From: Amblyornis subalaris
Taxonomy: Eukaryota > Chordata > Aves > Passeriformes > Ptilonorhynchidae
Length of the DNA stretch: 64,000 bases
Assembly (NCBI GenBank): GCA_018881555.1
Contig: JACAXG010000067.1
Span: forward strand, 1,893,635-1,957,634
Reading direction: 5' to 3'
A program made the position numbers and the translations under genes. The notes under the pieces are model-generated. The model searched no databases, was not told the origin of the DNA, and was given only the letters and a program-made list of their open reading frames with translations. Position 1 is the first letter of the stretch; every line of letters starts with the position of its first letter. Shown here one piece after another: positions 58,905 to 64,000 of the stretch.

Positions 58905-61900
58905 ACAATGCAAATCTTGAAAAAGTGTGAAAGAGGCAATAGATGTATATGGTAAAGTTAAAAATATACCTTGGTGGAGAAAGATTTAAAAATGTATCGC
59001 TACTTTTTTGTTTTGTAAGCATATTTTTTCTTTCAAAAATATAATTAATAAATGTTATTTTGCATATCTGTGAGGAAGGTTTCCCAGATGTAACACAGCC
59101 CCACAAACAAGTCAGCACTCCTTAAAGCTTTTTACACCAATAGGAATGAACAACAGCAGATATTGGATCGTAGTGCTGGAACCTCCTAAACTATTGACTT
59201 TGTCTATTGACAAAGCAAGGCTTTACCCTGTAGGCAACCAATTATCTTATGAAGTACTTTTGTAGCACCAGAAGTTATCATTCTCTTAACCACACCAAAG
59301 TGGAAGAGGACACGCTTTGGCTATGTGTGAAACTGAATGGTTAAAAGATACAGAGACATTTTTAAGGTAAAGATAACCAGATAATGTTTTTAAGAAAATT
59401 CGTTTAACTTTTCAGATAATGCATTTAACTTATATGGTTCCTTATATCCTATTCTCTGTGATAGTACCTTTCAAGTAATTCACAAAACATTTTCATTAAC
59501 ATCTGTTTTAACTAGCATCTCTTGTGCATTTTTTACTTTATCTTGTCACAGGGTGGTGTACAATGAATTGTCTTACTTCAGCATGTTTTCTTGCATGTCT
59601 TTGTTTTGGCATCTTTATACACTGCTGCATTCAGCCCAGAAGCTAAGAAAATCCTGTGAGAGTCCTTCATTTTATTATTTTTGCTGAGCAGATGAGATTT
59701 TTCTCAATAATGAAACATTCTTTTATAATAGAAGAACATAACTGTCAAACCCCAAACTTTAATTAATTCAAACTACAGACACAGAATATTTGAAAATATT
59801 GAGAATCAGGACTTGTTTTAAAATTGTCTCTCTCTGTGTATAAAATCTGGAATAAGAAGTGGACTGTATATTTTGGCTTTCGCTGGGTAACCTGTCTAGC
59901 TGAGGAGCCATATTGCACCACAATGCAGTAATGCAGTTTCCTGGTCATTGAAGTAATTTTATCCAGACAGATAGCACTTTTGTAGCAAAGCTCAAAAAAT
60001 ATGAAATCTAAGTAACTTGAGCTATCTCACTGATGTTACACTGTGATTGAGTTAACTGGCAAACTAGTGTGGAAATTCTAATTCAAATGCTGCTTTGCAT
60101 GGGTTTAGTGCAAACAAGTTCGATTCATTTATGTGTGAAGGAGCCAGGCAAGACATGAAACATCTGTACAATGCCTCAACATCTTGACCTTTTCAGATGG
60201 AGAAGTTATTCGTCTTTACCTTCTAATCTTTTCGGTTTGTGATGGAACAAGAATCTAGGGGCAGAAGGATAGTGGTGTCAGTTTTTTGTGATGCTGGCTA
60301 CGATGTCTGTTTTACTACCAATGGTATTACAGATTGGATTGTTTCTTAGTGATGAGATCTTTCAGCAGCAACAGTTACATCTCATGTAATTCTTTGCTGA
60401 TTCCTCTGGTCAGCATCTACTTTGTGGTCCTTGAGCTTGGCTTTGGAATTAGTTCCTCCTTTAACTCACACTATGCAATGAAGTGGATTATGAATTAAAT
60501 GACCTTTAATAAATGCATTATGATCACAAACTTGAAAATGCTTAAAAGTATTTTCTAAATCATGATGCATTGTTTCTAGATTAAATTCTTTGATAGTCGG
60601 CATGTTTCTACATTTTCATGGATTAAAAGGAAGTTCCTTAGCTGAGCAATGTGCATGTAACACCAATTTCTCTTTCATGCATCTTGATTTCAGCAGCTTT
60701 TAAAGACATCACTGTTACCCATTCAGATCTGTTCCATACCATTGGCAAAGACTAATCTAGAGCATTTTCTAAAAAACATGAAACTAGACAAAAATTATGC
60801 CAGAAATGCAAGGGTTTTTTTGCCTTCATGCACTCTTTTGTTTGCACTTATATGTTGAAGACAATTAAAATAATAAATAAACTGTAATCTACAAAATTGA
60901 TAGCCCAGCTAGCTACTCTCAATACAGCAGAACGACAAGTTTCAATTTTTATAGTAATTAGGTAAAGGAAAATTTTCTATTACACCTCAAGTATTTCAAC
61001 AGCAGACTGAATTAAAATGTTTACTCACCACTTTAGTTGCATGCAACACTTCAGCTGACCATCATCAGATAGAGTAGAAAAAGAACAAAATGACTGCTCT
61101 TGTCATCTGTCTTAGATGACAAAAAACCCTCAGTTTCAGGTTCTCACATACTACAGTATGAGAGCAACTGGGATACTCAAGCAGGTCTTTATCAGCCCTT
61201 AAATCACATCACCAGAAAAATCATACTAAAGGACAGCAATATGACCAGAAATTTCCAGTGGTCCAATCAGCCATTCTGTAGCTCAAAATAGAGTCTGCCC
61301 TGCAGATCAGACTAACTGAGACAGAAATAAAACCCGTCCTTTCCCAGCTGGGGACTTTCAGCTATACCAAAAGGTGCTAACTATGCTATAAAACTCTCAG
61401 GCTTGTCTTTTATTGGACTTTAATTGGCTTTGAACAAATCACATCTGAGCTAAACAGATATCACTCTTTTGAACTTTCTCCCTCCCCATCAAATGTCTTC
61501 AACGAGAGATTCTTAAGGTTGCCACGTTGATTTTTGAGGCCACATATGGATTTTGTGTGTGTGTGAGAGAGAAAATAGGGTTTATGACAGCCTCCTAGTG
61601 AAATGCAGCAATCAAGTTCACAGAAATAGGTAAGCAATTTAAAGTGAGGAACTACAGAGGAACCCTTAAAGGTATGCTACTATGCAGAGAACCTTTGGGA
61701 AATAAGCATGAATGTAATTGTAAAGTACAATTGGAATTCTAACTCCAATTACATTGGAATGTAATTTATTCACACAATATTACATTTTTTCCCAGTCTCA
61801 GCCAAGATCTCCTGAATTTTATTTTTGCACTCCTCTCTTAGTCTCTAATGGCTTCTTTGTCAGGTGAAGACCAGCTATAAATATTGCTGGTTTTTGTTTT

Positions 61901-64000
61901 GGTTTTTTTCTTCCTATGTAACATTTCTAAGACATATTTTACTTTCTCCATTTTAATCTAGAAACCTTTTTCAGGCCTTCAGCATGCTGTAGTACTCATT
62001 AAAAGGATTAAAAAAATGAAGTGGTGAATCATTAGTATGATTCAAGTGTGATTCAGGAATCACTTTCCCCTCTTACTCTGTTGACTATACCACATAATTT
62101 TGCCTCCATTACTTGCTCCTCAGTTTGCACTGCATGTCTTCTAGGTTGGTCTTCACCTCTTAACATGCTCAGTTATTCCTCGAGAGCAACTTGTCCGTTC
62201 CCTCTTTTGCCATATTCATAGCAAAGGATTTAATTAGTCTCCACTTTACCTTTGTTGGAGACAGCATATAAGAAAGACCCATGGCAACACGTACACAGGG
62301 AAGGAAGCCAGCTTTCAGATAGATGTGTCTTTCTGACATAAGATTCTACATTTTTTTAAAATTAACCTGGCAAATGTTAAGGAGGACTTCCTAAGGTAAT
62401 AAAGAATACAGTCACACTGTACTCTCCCTACCTGTCTTTACCCACTTAATTTATTTCCTGTAAGTTCCATGTACTCAAGTACCTGATGCCAGTATATATA
62501 TATGCACAAATACAGAACCAGTTGACAGAGCGACAGGGCATTTCATACTTTTGGAATAATTAACTGAATTATTATAGAATTAATACAATACTTGGAGCTT
62601 AGATAAGCAAAACTATGTTTTGGAGATCAAATGGTCAAATCCCATTCAAGAGACTTTCAAGCTCATAATTAGATACTACACTAAATGCTTTTCGTTGCTA
62701 AAGTTTTCATAGAATGTATTATTATGCTTTTATGCTCTTGATCAAAACTCTCCACTTGAAAAAGTTTTACCAAAAGATGCCCTCTACTGTAGGGAGCATT
62801 CCTTTATTATTACAAAGCCCAAAAGTCTTTTTCCTTCCCAGTTTTTGTGGTTTTTTTATAGTTCTTCATTTCCCATTCTTTAGACTTTTCTCTTTTTCCA
62901 TTTTATTGACCTCAAATCCCTACATGCTTGAATAGAAGGAGGCTCCTGTTTAAATTGGTGCCACAAAGCACACCTGCTAATTGGCAGCTTTTGCACTATG
63001 CAGTAACCTCAGCACTGTGACACATGGTACTTCAGCCACTTACTCATCTGTGAATCTGCAACAGAGAAGATAAGGGCAGCCAGGTCAACCAGGACAATAA
63101 CATGGGTAGCAATACCAATACTATGAGTAGCAATAATAGTCTTTTTGTGCTGGGTTTTTGCTTCAATGGTTGGAAGTCAGTAGGGGGGATGGGCACGAGG
63201 AGCTGAGGGGCAAACAGACTTCCAAAAGTATTCTAAAAATGTTTGTAAATCGAATGACTTACAAACTTAAATTGAATGAGATCTGTCTCCTATATTGCAT
63301 GCAAATAACTGACTCCTCCAGTACATGGAACAGGGGCTGAATTATTTTCCAAGGTAAGTGCTGAAAACAGCCACCTTGGGTGAACATGGACAGATCTCCC
63401 ACACACCTGACAAACACTTTGAGCAGGAAAATGCTGTTTGAAAGAGGAGAAAAAGGCAGGATGTCATCAGTGACACCTATCTTTATCAATATTTAGAAAA
63501 GGGTGATACTTTCATGCATACAGATGTGTTATAAAAAGTATCAGTGATGAGATCTCGAGAGTTTGAAGCTGAAAATCCCGATTTTTAATTTCAAAGTAAG
63601 GAAATCCCCCCCCAAACAAATAATGTGAAAAAACCCATCAGATATGTCCTTCTTTGAAAAACTTCATACCAGCCAGCCTGTGTGGGTGCCTCCTAAGCGT
63701 GATTGCTCTCAAGAGCGCTTTCTGAGTTTCTTACTTTTTCCTTACTCACCTTACTCACAAAGCTCAGATTTGTGATAGCCATGTGGCAGAAGAACCTCAT
63801 AGTTGATGGATCTTGCCCTCATCTACAGTGGGATTATCAGGCAACTGCTCTAATGGTTTGTATGCTGATAATTAAGTTAAGAAATGACCTGAAATGACCA
63901 AGTGAAATGACAAAAAAGCCACCTGGNATAGTGGCACAGGTGGAGAGAAAGAGTTTTTTTATTTTGTCTCTTTTCACCCATGCATTGCACTGAAAGGCCA
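58905..64000. other. AT-rich unique DNA to the window end
   Basis: No recognisable gene, RNA or transposon. It contains a (TG)n-(AG)n run near 61555-61573, a cluster of AATGTAATT/CAATTACATT inverted units at 61711-61768, a short (TA)n run near 62492 and a C8 tract near 63607. Open frames are all under 80 codons with no known motif. Confidence 0.5.

Noticed and set aside
1..64000. CRISPR arrays, bacterial operons, rRNA genes, endogenous hepadnavirus or bornavirus copies
   Set aside because: No spaced direct repeats, no rRNA signature and no frame with recognisable viral polymerase or capsid motifs; the only retro-derived coding trace is the CR1 reverse transcriptase fragment.

Overview
The window looks like AT-rich, gene-poor avian nuclear DNA, most likely from a passerine (perching bird). 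Three things point there. There are many CR1 LINE fragments on both strands, several ending in the ATTCTATG-type 3' repeat typical of bird CR1. There are several avian-type endogenous retrovirus LTRs. At about 30.7 kb there is a minus-strand SINE with a tRNA-Ile-like head and a CR1-like tail, which fits the TguSINE1 family known from zebra finch and relatives. Recognisable transposable elements cover roughly a tenth of the window, a normal share for a bird. I found no protein-coding gene I could recognise, no rRNA, no functional tRNA and no CRISPR. Open frames reach 199 codons at most; the longest lie inside LTRs and the others lack domain signatures. The segment is best read as a gene desert or part of a very long intron.

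Layout. 0-2.5 kb: a TCTTCG microsatellite fused to an LTR fragment, a decayed CR1 reverse transcriptase fragment (about 0.96-2.08 kb) and a 104-bp tandem duplication. 2.5-18.3 kb: unique AT-rich sequence with microsatellites and one weak candidate exon. 18.3-22.0 kb: a retroelement nest, made of an LTR fragment, a CR1 3' end, a 1.08-kb solo LTR with target-site duplication CATAA, and a 769-bp solo LTR with target-site duplication TGAGT, a promoter layout and a poly(A) signal. 22.8-23.6 kb: an unclassified segment of raised GC with a purine-rich tract. 26-34.3 kb: five short CR1 or SINE pieces. 40.2-40.7 kb: a CR1 3' end. 45.0-45.8 kb: a solo LTR of the same family as the 19-kb copy, with target-site duplication CCAAT. 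48.0-48.9 kb: a third minus-strand LTR that keeps a lysine-type primer-binding-site remnant. 49.0-49.1 kb: a CR1 tail. 54.4-55.4 kb: two neighbouring GC-rich patches, the first dense in CpG. The rest is unique AT-rich DNA.

The elements do not form a pathway. They are independent insertions of different ages, with the LTRs showing minus-strand AATAAA signals at 19.18, 45.13 and 48.17 kb and a plus-strand ATTAAA at 21.94 kb. No undescribed system is evident. The items most worth checking are the SINE (lineage marker), the PBS-bearing LTR, the CpG-dense patch, the perfect 14-bp hairpin at 44.0 kb, the 104-bp tandem duplication, and three short candidate exons that only RNA or cross-species data could settle. 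Family names are from memory of avian repeats and were not checked against a database.
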